DNA of 64,000 nt from Metabacillus idriensis (GCF_009674765.1 NZ_WKKF01000006.1:1-64000), one strand, 5' to 3'. Positions 8,237-17,262 are shown, numbered from the stretch's first letter. The notes: generated by a model from the letters alone, not told the origin. Made by a program: numbers and translations.

Positions 8237-9382
8237 ATGGTTGAAGACATGAATGATGTAGAAGTAAAAACACCGGAAGTTGGTGACATTCTAAAAGGGA
8301 TCGTTACCAAAGTTGAAGACAAACAGGTAATTGTTGAAATTGATAACGTGAAACATACTGGTATTATTCCTATCAGTGAATTATCCAGTCTGCACGTTGA
8401 AAAAGCTTCTGATGTTGTAAGTGAAAATGAAGAATTGCAGCTAAAAGTGACAAAAGTCGAGGATGAAGCATTAATCCTTTCTAAACGAGCAATTGACGCA
8501 GATCTTGCCTGGGATCAGCTGCAGGCTAAATTCGAATCTAAAGAAGTATTTGAAGCAGAAGTCAAAGATGTAGTGAAGGGCGGCCTCGTTGTCGATCTTG
8601 GAGTAAGAGGATTCATTCCTGCATCATTAGTGGAATCTCACTTTGTTGAAGATTTTTCTGACTATAAAGGAAAAACACTGTCACTTATGGTTGTAGAGAT
8701 TGACCGTGAGAAGAACCGTGTGATCTTATCTCATCGTGCCGTGGTTGAAAAAGAGCATGGCGAAAAGAAACAGCAGAGATTAGATATGATTAAAGCAGGC
8801 GAAGTGCTTGAAGGAACGGTTCAGCGACTGACTGATTTCGGAGCATTTGTTGATATCGGCGGCATTGACGGGCTTGTTCACATTTCACAGCTGTCACATA
8901 ACCATGTTGACAAACCGTCTGAAGTAGTTGAAGAAGGACAAAAAGTTCAGGTGAAAGTTCTTTCGATTGATCGTGATAATGAAAGAATCTCATTATCTAT
9001 TAAAGAAACCCTTCCTGGACCATGGGAGAACATTGCAGGTAAAGTAAAAGCCGGCGATATTGTGGATGGTACAGTGAAACGATTGGTTACTTTCGGTGCA
9101 TTCGTAGAAATTCTTCCTGGGGTAGAAGGTCTTGTTCATATTTCTCAAATCTCGAATAAGCATATCGGCACACCGCATGAAGTGCTTTCAGAGAATGAAG
9201 AAGTTAAAGTGAAGGTACTCGACGTTAATGAAAACGAACAGCGCATTTCCCTTAGCATTCGTGAATTAGAAGGCCCATCTAAAGCTGATGAAGAGGATTA
9301 CCGCAATTATCAGGCTAAAGAAGAGTCTTCAGGTTTTCAATTAGGCGAAATGATTGGCGATCAATTAAATAAACTAAAATAA
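8237..9382 (+). CDS. ypfD: YpfD, ribosomal protein S1-like, four S1 domains
   Basis: A 381-residue protein with four S1 RNA-binding domains at about 15-85, 100-170, 190-260 and 275-345; the conserved GIIPISELS, GFIPASLVE, GLVHISQLS and GLVHISQIS strands mark each one. It matches B. subtilis YpfD (382 residues). It is called RpsA by homology, but in B. subtilis it is dispensable and not a stoichiometric ribosomal protein. AAGGAGG at 8222-8228 sits 8 nt before ATG 8237; an in-frame GTG at 8216 lies upstream of that ribosome site and is rejected. Confidence 0.93.
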   Translation: MVEDMNDVEVKTPEVGDILKGIVTKVEDKQVIVEIDNVKHTGIIPISELSSLHVEKASDVVSENEELQLKVTKVEDEALILSKRAIDADLAWDQLQAKFESKEVFEAEVKDVVKGGLVVDLGVRGFIPASLVESHFVEDFSDYKGKTLSLMVVEIDREKNRVILSHRAVVEKEHGEKKQQRLDMIKAGEVLEGTVQRLTDFGAFVDIGGIDGLVHISQLSHNHVDKPSEVVEEGQKVQVKVLSIDRDNERISLSIKETLPGPWENIAGKVKAGDIVDGTVKRLVTFGAFVEILPGVEGLVHISQISNKHIGTPHEVLSENEEVKVKVLDVNENEQRISLSIRELEGPSKADEEDYRNYQAKEESSGFQLGEMIGDQLNKLK

Positions 9383-10455
<1,073 letters not shown>

Positions 10456-10456
<1 letters not shown>

Positions 10457-10493
10457 AAATCCGCATCCTGTTACAGGGTGCGGATTTTGTTTT
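10456..10493 (+). terminator. Rho-independent terminator after fni
   Basis: AAAATCCGCATCCTG pairs with CAGGGTGCGGATTTT (one G-U) across a TTA loop, then TGTTTT. Confidence 0.9.
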
Positions 10494-10526
10494 AGTGAAA
10501 AGGCGCCATGCATTTGGCGGCTTTTT

Positions 10527-10664
10527 TGCTGTTTAGGAACTTATAAAAGGTAATAGATTCTAGATAATGAAATAAAGTTATCTACGGCAAGCGTAAGCGC
10601 CTAGATCCTCGGTCAGAACGAATCCGCCAGTTGGATCTAACAAAGGAGCATGCGCTTTTGTTCC
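10527..10664 (+). repeat. Dispersed palindromic repeat, internally deleted copy with 5' extension
   Basis: A core beginning GGCAAGCGTAAGCGCC (10585 on) continues CTAGATCCTCGGTCAGAACG, then jumps from GAATCCGCCAG directly to TTGGATCTAAC ... ATGCGCTTTTG, so the central hairpin is mostly missing. About 55 bp in front, starting GCTGTTTAGGAACTTATAA, resemble the flank in front of the copy at 52.6 kb, which suggests a longer subtype of the element. Confidence 0.7.
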
Positions 10665-10680
10665 TGCGGGAAATGGAATC

Positions 10681-10812
10681 CTATTTATTTCGGGCTCTTG
10701 ATTCCTCTGGGCTTTCTAAAGAAGTGGCTCCTTTGTAATGCAATGATTGATCTCGGTCAGATTCGACCCGTTTACTTGCTTTCAGCTTTTTTTCTTGACG
10801 GTCACGTCCCAT
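10681..10812 (-). CDS. ypzI: YpzI-like small protein
   Basis: A 43-residue, very polar protein on the minus strand beginning MGRDRQEKKLKASKRVES and containing HYKGATSLESPE, which I recognise as the YpzI family of Bacillus, of unknown function. AGGAGG lies 9 nt before ATG 10812 (reverse of CCTCCTTT at 10821-10828). A sigma-G-like -10 (CATACTA, reverse of 10836-10842) sits 24 nt ahead of the ATG with a partial TTCATG element 18 nt further, so forespore expression is possible. The plus strand has an overlapping open frame with no ribosome site, rejected. Confidence 0.8.
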   Translation of the reverse strand: MGRDRQEKKLKASKRVESDRDQSLHYKGATSLESPEESRARNK

Positions 10813-10835
10813 TTCATATCCCTCCTTTTATTCCT

Positions 10836-10866
10836 TAGTATGACTCAAGCATCCGTTACACATGAA
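10836..10866 (-). promoter_or_regulatory. Possible sigma-G promoter of ypzI
   Basis: On the minus strand CATACTA (10842-10836) matches the sigma-G -10 consensus exactly, and TTCATG 18 nt upstream matches 4 of 6 positions of the -35 TGMATA. Spacing is within the sigma-G range. The weak -35 keeps this tentative. Confidence 0.35.
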
Positions 10867-11046
10867 TTCCATTTTATGAGGATTTGATCATTTGAATTTT
10901 TAAGAAACGCTGCAAGTGCAATACCAGTAATTCATTCGAGAAAGCTCATTTAATCAGCTATCTATACATAAACGGCAATTTTCACCCTAGATGTGGATTA
11001 AAGATCAAAAAATCCTCCCATAATAGGAACAATAGGAGTGAGGACC

Positions 11047-11640
11047 GTGGAAAATGTCTTTTACTATTGGATTTTGTGGGGAGCTTGGATTGTTGCAGCT
11101 TTTTTTCTTCAAAAATCCATCAGGCGAACATTGATATCAGTGGTTATTTTAGCATTCATAGCATTTGGAGAACTATTTGTGGAGGTTTCTTCTTTTTCCA
11201 TTAGAGTTTCCTTTATTATGGCACTTTGTGTTGGTTATTATTTGGCCGCAGGCAGCATGCGGAAGGTTTATCACTTTTTTTCAGTGATGACGTTAACTAG
11301 TGCATATGCAGGTATTCATTTATTTGAAATCTTTGATCCTGTATGGTTTATGGTCGACCGCTTTTTTGTCATTATTGGGGTTATCAGTATATTAGCTCTT
11401 TATCTGGGGAAAAGTATGCGCGAGCGTTTAGGGCTTCTGATCCTTTCCATGAGCCAGGGAGAATTAGTGTTTTGGGTTATCCTTGGAAAATTTCATGACG
11501 GATTAACAATTGGAACAGCTGATTATTTAAATATGGCTGCAATTGGCTTTTTTATCTTATGTACATGGACTTATATAGAACAAGTGACGGCGTCATTAAA
11601 TCAGCAGGTTCAAAAATCAGCAAGGGGGAAGCAGGCTTAA
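11047..11640 (+). CDS. yphA: YphA, polytopic membrane protein
   Basis: A 197-residue protein with about seven hydrophobic segments and a short polar C-terminal tail (QQVQKSARGKQA). It corresponds to B. subtilis YphA, which lies directly before seaA there too; function is unknown. The start is GTG 11047, 9 nt after AGGAG at 11033-11037; the in-frame GTG at 11038 would overlap the ribosome site. Only one base separates its stop from seaA, so the two are almost certainly co-translated, which suggests a shared membrane or sporulation role. Confidence 0.82.
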   Translation: MENVFYYWILWGAWIVAAFFLQKSIRRTLISVVILAFIAFGELFVEVSSFSIRVSFIMALCVGYYLAAGSMRKVYHFFSVMTLTSAYAGIHLFEIFDPVWFMVDRFFVIIGVISILALYLGKSMRERLGLLILSMSQGELVFWVILGKFHDGLTIGTADYLNMAAIGFFILCTWTYIEQVTASLNQQVQKSARGKQA

Positions 11641-11641
11641 T

Positions 11642-12538
11642 ATGAATGAATATACTCTTCCGATATTATTCGGCGTTGCTTTTGGTGTGACTTCAAGACT
11701 TTATATGCTGCGTACAGATTACAGGCAGTACCCCACGTACCTGCATGGAAAAATCATTCATGTTGCATTGGGATTTATTGCTGCAGGGCTTGGAACGATT
11801 GCCATACCAGCTATTATGGAGGAAGAATTTACTGCGATTACTTTTCTGACGCTTGCTGCTTCGCAATTCAGAGAAGTGAGAAATATGGAGAGGAATACGT
11901 TAACTGAGCTGGATCGATATGAGCTTGTTTCAAGAGGGAGCACATATATTGAAGGAATTGCCGTTGCCTTTGAAAGCAGAAATTATCTAGTCATTTTCAC
12001 ATCTTTAGTGACGACGTTAGCATATTTAGTTGTAAACATCTGGGCAGCAGCTGCTGCAGGAGTCATTTGTCTGATTGTATCAAAAAAATTAATGGCAGGA
12101 AGCAAATTGAAGGATATCGTACATATTGAATATAAAGAACCTCATTTTGAAGGTGCAGGATTATATATAGATAACATTTATATTATGAATATTGGGATAC
12201 CTGCCAAACAGGAAGCTGTATTAAAATATGGCATGGGCTTTATTTTGACTCCGAAAAATTACAATGCAAGAACGACAATTGCCAATTTAGGACAAAGACA
12301 GGCGATCCTGCACGATGTCTCAACTGCGCTTGGAGTTCACAGGGATTCAGGTGAACCATCCTTAGTACCGCTTGCTAAGCGTGATTTAGATGATGGGAGA
12401 GTAGGAGTATTCGTCCTCCCTCAAGGAGGAGACATTGAGCTTGCCAAAACCGTAATAGGGGAAGTTCCGACACTTGAAAATGCAATAAGAATGCCAAGTG
12501 AGTCTAAAGCGAATAATGAAGGCAGGTCTAAACATTGA
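11642..12538 (+). CDS. seaA: SeaA (YphB), YIEGIA-domain spore envelope assembly protein
   Basis: A 298-residue membrane protein carrying the name-giving motif YIEGIA at about residue 102 (SRGSTYIEGIAVAFESRN). It has about four hydrophobic segments in the first 160 residues, then a soluble C-terminal domain with GMGFILTPKNYNARTTIANL and DSGEPSLVPLAKRDLDDGR. In B. subtilis the orthologue is needed for proper spore envelope assembly. It sits between yphA and a 63-residue partner whose start overlaps its stop. GGGGGAAG precedes the ATG. Confidence 0.88.
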   Translation: MNEYTLPILFGVAFGVTSRLYMLRTDYRQYPTYLHGKIIHVALGFIAAGLGTIAIPAIMEEEFTAITFLTLAASQFREVRNMERNTLTELDRYELVSRGSTYIEGIAVAFESRNYLVIFTSLVTTLAYLVVNIWAAAAAGVICLIVSKKLMAGSKLKDIVHIEYKEPHFEGAGLYIDNIYIMNIGIPAKQEAVLKYGMGFILTPKNYNARTTIANLGQRQAILHDVSTALGVHRDSGEPSLVPLAKRDLDDGRVGVFVLPQGGDIELAKTVIGEVPTLENAIRMPSESKANNEGRSKH

Positions 12539-12726
12539 GTACATCACTTGAAAAATATATTCTGGCAGCGGTAACGACAAGCCCTGAAAAAGTAACAGGA
12601 GGGACTGCCGTCTTTGTAGTCAAAACAAAAGAAGAAATGGATTTTTACGCAAAAAATCTAGAAGCCATTTTAGATGGAATCGCACACGGAATCGGCGAAG
12701 ATCTGTACATTATTGTAAAGCATTGA
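12535..12726 (+). CDS. Small partner of the YIEGIA protein (capping-complex-subunit family)
   Basis: A 63-residue soluble protein starting at TTG 12535, which overlaps the seaA stop by four bases (TTGA). Conserved-looking stretches are LEKYILAAVTTS, GGTAVFVV and a C-terminal DGIAHGIGEDLYIIVKH. Proteins of this size directly after a YIEGIA-domain gene are annotated in databases as the capping complex subunit for YIEGIA; the biochemical meaning of that name is not evident from sequence. Tight coupling to seaA supports a physical partnership. Confidence 0.72.
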   Translation: MSTSLEKYILAAVTTSPEKVTGGTAVFVVKTKEEMDFYAKNLEAILDGIAHGIGEDLYIIVKH

Positions 12727-12766
12727 GTTGTACAACATGCTAAACTCTGCTAATATATAAAAGTTA

Positions 12767-12798
12767 AGCCCTTCCCGAAAATAGAGAAGGGTTTCTTT
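12767..12798 (+). terminator. Rho-independent terminator after the seaA group
   Basis: AGCCCTTC pairs with GAAGGGTT over an 11-nt loop, followed by a short T-rich tract. A TATAAT for der follows at 12816-12821, but no good -35 goes with it. Confidence 0.75.
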
Positions 12799-12889
12799 CA
12801 TGAAAAGGGAAAGCTTATAATGTAAGATATGAACTTATATGTTGCCCGCATTAAAATACATAAACTGCAAGCTGAAAGGAAAGATTGCT

Positions 12890-14200
12890 ATGGCTAAACC
12901 GGTAATTGCAATCGTCGGCCGCCCGAATGTTGGGAAATCGACGATATTTAATCGAATCGTTGGCGAGCGTGTGTCAATCGTCGAAGATACTCCAGGAGTA
13001 ACAAGAGACAGAATATACAGTTCGGGAGAATGGCTGAACTACCAATTTAATTTAATTGATACAGGCGGAATTGATATTGGAGATGAGCCGTTCTTAGCGC
13101 AGATTCGACAGCAGGCTGAAATTGCGATCGATGAAGCGGATGTTATTATTTTTCTGACAAACGGACGCGAAGGTGTGACTTCTGCTGATGAAGAAGTGGC
13201 AAAGATTCTCTACCGCAGCAAAAAGCCTGTTGTGCTTGCTGTAAACAAAGTGGACAATCCTGAAATGAGAGCAAGCATTTATGATTTCTATGCGCTTGGA
13301 TTTGGAGAGCCTTTCCCGATTTCCGGTTCTCATGGACTGGGTCTTGGAGATTTGCTTGATGCAGTAGCTGAGCATTTTAAAAATATTGTGACAGAAGAGT
13401 ATGATGAAGAAACAATCAAATTCAGTTTAATCGGACGTCCAAATGTTGGGAAATCTTCCCTGGTGAATGCTCTTCTTGGAGAAGACCGGGTAATCGTCAG
13501 CAACATCGCAGGCACTACAAGAGATGCGGTTGATACGAGCTACCGATATGAAGGCCAGGATTTCGTTATTATTGATACCGCCGGCATGAGGAAAAAAGGG
13601 AAGGTATACGAGTCTACTGAAAAATACAGTGTTCTCCGCGCCTTAAAAGCCATTGACCGTTCAGATGTCGTGCTCGTTGTGATTGACGGGGAAGAAGGCA
13701 TTATTGAGCAGGATAAAAAAATTGCAGGCTACGCACATGAAGCTGGACGTGCAGTCGTGATTGTCGTGAATAAATGGGATGCAGTTGATAAAGATGAAAA
13801 AACAATGAAAGATTTTGAAACAAACATTAGAGAGCATTTCTTATTCCTGGATTACGCTCCAATCGTTTTCTTGTCAGCAAAAACGACCCGCCGTATCCAT
13901 ACACTGCTGCCAAAAATCATTCTGGCCAGTGAAAATCACTCTCTGCGTGTTGAAACAAGCGTACTGAATGATGTCATTATGGATGCTGTAGCGATGAATC
14001 CTACACCTACTGATAAAGGGAAGAGATTGAAAATTTATTATGCTACACAGGTTGCTGTTAAGCCGCCGGCATTTGCTATTTTCGTGAACGAACCAGAATT
14101 AATGCATTTTTCATATGAGCGATTCCTGCAAAACAGAATCCGGGATGCATTTGGTTTTGAAGGCACACCAATTAAAATTTTCGCAAGAGCAAGAAAATAA
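12890..14200 (+). CDS. der: Der (EngA), double-domain ribosome-assembly GTPase
   Basis: A 436-residue essential GTPase with two tandem G domains and a C-terminal KH-like domain, acting in 50S subunit assembly. G1 motifs GRPNVGKST (residue 10) and GRPNVGKSS (about 182) mark the two domains; DTGG and DTAGM are the G3 motifs, NKVD and NKWD the G4 motifs. The C-terminal [25 protein letters not shown] is typical. The frame is open from 12839, but AAAGGAAAG precedes ATG 12890, where the family begins MxKPVxAIVGRP. Confidence 0.96.
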   Translation: MAKPVIAIVGRPNVGKSTIFNRIVGERVSIVEDTPGVTRDRIYSSGEWLNYQFNLIDTGGIDIGDEPFLAQIRQQAEIAIDEADVIIFLTNGREGVTSADEEVAKILYRSKKPVVLAVNKVDNPEMRASIYDFYALGFGEPFPISGSHGLGLGDLLDAVAEHFKNIVTEEYDEETIKFSLIGRPNVGKSSLVNALLGEDRVIVSNIAGTTRDAVDTSYRYEGQDFVIIDTAGMRKKGKVYESTEKYSVLRALKAIDRSDVVLVVIDGEEGIIEQDKKIAGYAHEAGRAVVIVVNKWDAVDKDEKTMKDFETNIREHFLFLDYAPIVFLSAKTTRRIHTLLPKIILASENHSLRVETSVLNDVIMDAVAMNPTPTDKGKRLKIYYATQVAVKPPAFAIFVNEPELMHFSYERFLQNRIRDAFGFEGTPIKIFARARK

Positions 14201-14215
14201 TAGGGGTGAATAGGG

Positions 14216-15250
14216 ATGGAACGAATTGCCGTTCTTGGTGCAGGAAGCTGGGGGACAGCGCTTAGTATTGTACTTGCAGATAATCATCATGAAGTTAGAC
14301 TTTGGGGACATCGCAAAGAGCTCATTCAGCAAATAAATGAAACACACCGGAATCAAAAGTATTTGCCAGAAGTCGAGCTTTCAGATGCCATTAAAGGCTA
14401 TACAGATTTAGCAGAAGCTCTGAATTCAGTGAATATCGCGGTTTTGGCTGTTCCGACAAAAGCAATTAGAGAAGTTCTGCAGGACGTTATAAAAGTAATT
14501 GACCATAAATTGATCATTGTGCATGTCAGTAAAGGAATCGAGCCTGATTCTCTTCTGCGCATATCTGAAATCATTAAAGAGGAAGTGCCTGAAAACCTGC
14601 TTCAGGATGTAGTGGTTCTATCAGGCCCAAGTCATGCTGAAGAAGTAAGCTTAAGACAGCCGACAACGGTAACATCATCTTCCGATAACCTTGAAGCAGC
14701 AGAGCATATTCAGGACTTATTTATGAATCAGCATTTCAGAGTGTATACAAACCCTGATGTCATCGGAGTTGAGATTGGCGGAGCTCTGAAGAATATTATT
14801 GCACTTGCAGCAGGAATCACGGACGGTCTTGGGTATGGAGATAATGCCAAAGCTGCTCTTATTACGAGAGGACTTGCTGAAATAGCGCGCCTTGGCAGTA
14901 TAATGGGCGGAAATCCATTAACGTTTTCAGGACTCACAGGTATTGGAGACTTAATTGTTACGTGTACAAGTGTACACTCGAGAAACTGGCGGGCCGGCAA
15001 TTTGCTTGGTAAAGGCCAAAAGCTTGAGGATGTGCTTGAAAACATGGGAATGGTAGTAGAAGGCGTCAGAACGACTAAGGCAGCCTATCAGCTTGCCCAA
15101 AAATATGATGTGAAAATGCCGATTACAGAAGCTCTGTATGATGTACTATTCAACGATAAAGAAGTAAAAGATGCCGTTGATTCGCTGATGGCCAGAGTGA
15201 AAACACATGAAATGGAAGATCTTGTGAATATTAGTGAAAATCGCAGCTGA
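14216..15250 (+). CDS. gpsA: GpsA, NAD(P)H-dependent glycerol-3-phosphate dehydrogenase
   Basis: A 344-residue enzyme that reduces dihydroxyacetone phosphate to sn-glycerol-3-phosphate, the first step toward phospholipid. The nucleotide-binding GAGSWGTALS is at residues 7-16; the catalytic lysine lies in GGALKNIIALAAGITDG, and GDNAKAALITRG is the substrate-site helix. GGGGTGAATAGGG precedes the ATG, 15 nt after der, so der-gpsA are one operon as in B. subtilis. No terminator follows closely; the nearest is 280 nt downstream. Confidence 0.95.
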   Translation: MERIAVLGAGSWGTALSIVLADNHHEVRLWGHRKELIQQINETHRNQKYLPEVELSDAIKGYTDLAEALNSVNIAVLAVPTKAIREVLQDVIKVIDHKLIIVHVSKGIEPDSLLRISEIIKEEVPENLLQDVVVLSGPSHAEEVSLRQPTTVTSSSDNLEAAEHIQDLFMNQHFRVYTNPDVIGVEIGGALKNIIALAAGITDGLGYGDNAKAALITRGLAEIARLGSIMGGNPLTFSGLTGIGDLIVTCTSVHSRNWRAGNLLGKGQKLEDVLENMGMVVEGVRTTKAAYQLAQKYDVKMPITEALYDVLFNDKEVKDAVDSLMARVKTHEMEDLVNISENRS

Positions 15251-15530
15251 CTCATGTGGCATAAGGGGCGGAACGTGCATAGTATAGCTTGAGTTTGTGA
15301 AAGAATAACAATCTTACTCATGAAACGGACCACTAGGTGCAAATGCGTAAATCCACTATAGCATTGAATCACATACTTACGTTTCCTCCCTGCTTATAAA
15401 AATGGCTTACTTAATCCATGAAAATAGGCATTAGAGGATGCAAATGCTCTGAAATTCGCATAAAATGCATCGTAGTAAATTATGAGTTGCTCTAATCAAT
15501 GGGATCCGATTAGTCTGAAGCAAAAAATGG

Positions 15531-15569
15531 CTGAAGTAAAGCTGCCCCCTCTTTACTTCGGTTTTTTTT
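15531..15569 (+). terminator. Rho-independent terminator in the gpsA downstream gap
   Basis: CTGAAGTAAAG pairs with CTTTACTTCGG (one G-U) across a 9-nt loop, followed by eight T. It is as strong as any terminator in the window, yet no gene lies in the 280 nt between it and gpsA. Confidence 0.88.
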
Positions 15570-15649
15570 GTCATGAAAAGGGACAAGTCTGGTGTTCCAC
15601 TTGGGTGGAGTTCATACATAGAGAAACTGTTATTTATTCATACCGTACT

Positions 15650-15750
15650 CGGCTTAAAAATCAAGACTTCAGCTAAATAGTGCATAGAACGGCTAAATAA
15701 GCAGAAATCCAGCTGGATAAAATGGGATTTCAGCTTATAAAAAGAGGTGG
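15650..15750 (+). repeat. Five phased about 20-bp direct repeats
   Basis: A degenerate CRGCTNNATA-like core recurs at 15650 (CGGCTTAAAA), 15670 (CAGCTAAATA), 15690 (CGGCTAAATA), 15710 (CAGCTGGATA) and 15731 (CAGCTTATAA), so the period is 20, 20, 20 and 21 bp. The rest of each unit is A-rich and variable. Overlapping the last units, TAAGCAGAAATCC (15698-15710) and GGATTTCAGCTTA (15725-15737) form a 12-bp hairpin with one mismatch. Confidence 0.7.
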
Positions 15751-15764
15751 CTAGATTGAGATTT

Positions 15765-16174
15765 CTTATCTGTCTGTCGGAGCTAAACAGTCGGTTCCGC
15801 ATTTCGCGGTGTCCAGCTCCATCGCCCAGCTCCTCGGCCAGAACGGCTCATCCAGCAAAGGCAAAAAGCGCCTTCACTGGCTGATCCTTATCTGTCTGTC
15901 GGAGCTAAGCAGTCGGTTCCGCATTTCGCGGTGTCCAGCTCCACCTCCTAACTCCTCGGCCAGAACGGATCAGCCTGAAAAGTCAAACCCGGACTTTCCA
16001 GTCTGCTCCTTATCTGTCTGTCGGAGCTAAGCAGTCGGTTCCGCATTTCGCGGTGTCCAGCTTAATCGCCTAACCCCTCGGTCAGAACAGATTCCCCGAA
16101 AAAGGCGGGACCCGGACTTTTCCGGTGAATCCTTATCTGCCTGTCGGGGCTAAACAGGCGATTCCGCTTTTCTT
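15765..16174 (+). repeat. Tandem array of the dispersed palindromic repeat (one partial, three full units)
   Basis: A 3' fragment (15765-15808) precedes three head-to-tail units. The GTCCAGCT start of each is at 15811, 15933 and 16055, a period of exactly 122 bp. All share the CTCGGCCAGAACG-type block and end CTTATCTGTCTGTCGGAGCT plus a CCGCATTTCGCGG or CCGCTTTTCT tail. The hairpin centres differ between units but each remains self-complementary. A 73-codon open frame (15809-16030) inside the array is an artefact of the repeat. Confidence 0.9.
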
Positions 16175-16175
16175 G

Positions 16176-16184
16176 TGATATAAT
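16176..16184 (+). promoter_or_regulatory. Extended -10 promoter before yphE
   Basis: TGATATAAT forms a TGn plus perfect TATAAT element right after the end of the repeat array. The -35 position falls in the repeat tail and is weak (AGGCGA), so the last repeat supplies the upstream promoter context. Confidence 0.5.
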
Positions 16185-16214
16185 ATTTTTCGGATAATAA
16201 GGGGAGGTAAGGGA

Positions 16215-16415
16215 ATGAGTCCAGCGTTGATGAAGATGTGGATTGCTCTCGCTTCAATGGGGTTTATGTTTGTTGCGATTATATCAATCTATTTCAGCAG
16301 ATTTAAAATGAAAGGGTTTTTAAAGATTGCTTTTGCGGCGATTGCCTATTTTTTTATGATTCTTGCAGGGTTGTTAATCTTTTTCGTTGTGTTCAGCGGA
16401 CCTGTTAATGAATAA
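16215..16415 (+). CDS. yphE: YphE, DUF2768 small membrane protein
   Basis: A 66-residue protein with two hydrophobic segments (about 7-30 and 36-60) separated by a short basic loop (SRFKMKGF). It matches the size and position of B. subtilis YphE (DUF2768), found between gpsA and yphF in spore formers; function is unknown. AAGGGGAGG stands 9 nt before the ATG. The gap to yphF is 27 nt, so the two are one operon. Confidence 0.82.
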   Translation: MSPALMKMWIALASMGFMFVAIISIYFSRFKMKGFLKIAFAAIAYFFMILAGLLIFFVVFSGPVNE

Positions 16416-16442
16416 TGAACTTCACTATAAAGGAAGATTTTC

Positions 16443-17162
16443 ATGAAAAAGCTTGCTTCACTATTACCTGTTTTTTTAATCATGACACTGCTTTCAGGCT
16501 GCTTGTATCCTGATCAGGAGCTGAGCCAGAATCAGGTTCCGTATGAAGATCAGATAGCAGGGGTGCAAAATACAGTTGACCGGTTTAAAGAAGATTCCGG
16601 AGGTTTGCTTCCGATTAAAACGAGAGATATGGAAACGCCGATCTATCAGAAATACCCGATTGATTTTGCCCAGCTTGTGCCGAAATACATGGCTGAACCC
16701 CCTGGAACATCCTATGAAAGCGGCGGAGTTTACTTGTATGTTCTTGTTGATGTTGAAAAAAATCCGACCGTCAAACTGATTGACCTCAGAATCTCAGAGG
16801 AAATCCGTGATCTAAAAACGAGATTAAATGTGTATAAAGCATCCAATGGCTATCCGCCTTATAAAGATGTTGTAGCTGAAAATGTGTTTACTTTGGACTA
16901 TAAGAAACTTGGCTATGAGGAAGCTCCTCATGCCGTAAGCCCTTATTCAGGAGAAATACTGCCTTTTGTGATTGATAATACGGGGGAAGTGTATGTTGAT
17001 TACCGCATTGATTTGAATAAAGCATTGAGCGAAAAGAAAAATAAAGCCGCAGACGGTGAAGATATAAGAAATCTATTGGTCGCTGACTCTCCGTTTGTTC
17101 CGGCATTTTCCTTGCCGTATACCGTCAATGAAAAAAATGAACCTGTCTTTTTAGATAAATAA
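16443..17162 (+). CDS. yphF: YphF, putative lipoprotein
   Basis: A 239-residue protein with a type II signal peptide: MKKLASLLPVFLIMT followed by lipobox LLSGC (Cys20), so it is predicted to be lipid-anchored outside the membrane. The mature part has two similar segments about 100 residues apart, each with a VxRFKxD/LKTRLNVYK-like helix followed by a PPY or LPIK loop, hinting at an internal duplication. It corresponds to B. subtilis YphF, of unknown function, beside spoIVA. Followed by a terminator. Confidence 0.82.
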   Translation: MKKLASLLPVFLIMTLLSGCLYPDQELSQNQVPYEDQIAGVQNTVDRFKEDSGGLLPIKTRDMETPIYQKYPIDFAQLVPKYMAEPPGTSYESGGVYLYVLVDVEKNPTVKLIDLRISEEIRDLKTRLNVYKASNGYPPYKDVVAENVFTLDYKKLGYEEAPHAVSPYSGEILPFVIDNTGEVYVDYRIDLNKALSEKKNKAADGEDIRNLLVADSPFVPAFSLPYTVNEKNEPVFLDK

Positions 17163-17168
17163 GTCATG

Positions 17169-17210
17169 AACCCTTCTTAAGAGAAATAAACTCTGAAAGA
17201 AGGGTTTTTC
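17169..17210 (+). terminator. Rho-independent terminator after yphF
   Basis: ACCCTTCTT pairs with AAGAAGGGT, extended inward by AAGAG/CTCT with a small bulge, then a T run. Confidence 0.85.
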
Positions 17211-17262
17211 ATTTTTTAAAATCATATAAGAAAAATGAAATGAAAAAAATTTCAGATCACTG

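Larger units (their letters stand above)
15251..15764 (+). other. Long gene-free gap after gpsA
   Basis: No frame here has a ribosome site or a recognisable product; two 62-64 residue open frames (one per strand) overlap each other and look random. The stretch holds a clear terminator at 15531-15569, an inverted repeat and a set of about 20-bp phased repeats, both described separately, and runs straight into the tandem palindromic array. It could be a decayed gene, a long 3' UTR of gpsA or a site of small RNA production. Confidence 0.5.

Noticed and set aside
10650-10838. 62-residue plus-strand frame
   Set aside because: Antisense to ypzI, which has a perfect ribosome site and a recognisable product; the plus frame has neither.
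15482-15676. 64-residue plus frame and an overlapping 62-residue minus frame after gpsA
   Set aside because: Both lack a ribosome site, overlap each other, and cross a strong terminator.
15809-16030. 73-residue frame in the tandem array, rich in Ser/Pro/Arg
   Set aside because: It is made entirely of repeat sequence whose units differ in length and stop pattern; no ribosome site.
15765-16174. CRISPR array
   Set aside because: Units are 122 bp and contiguous, with long conserved blocks on both sides of a hairpin and no unique spacers; no cas genes nearby.
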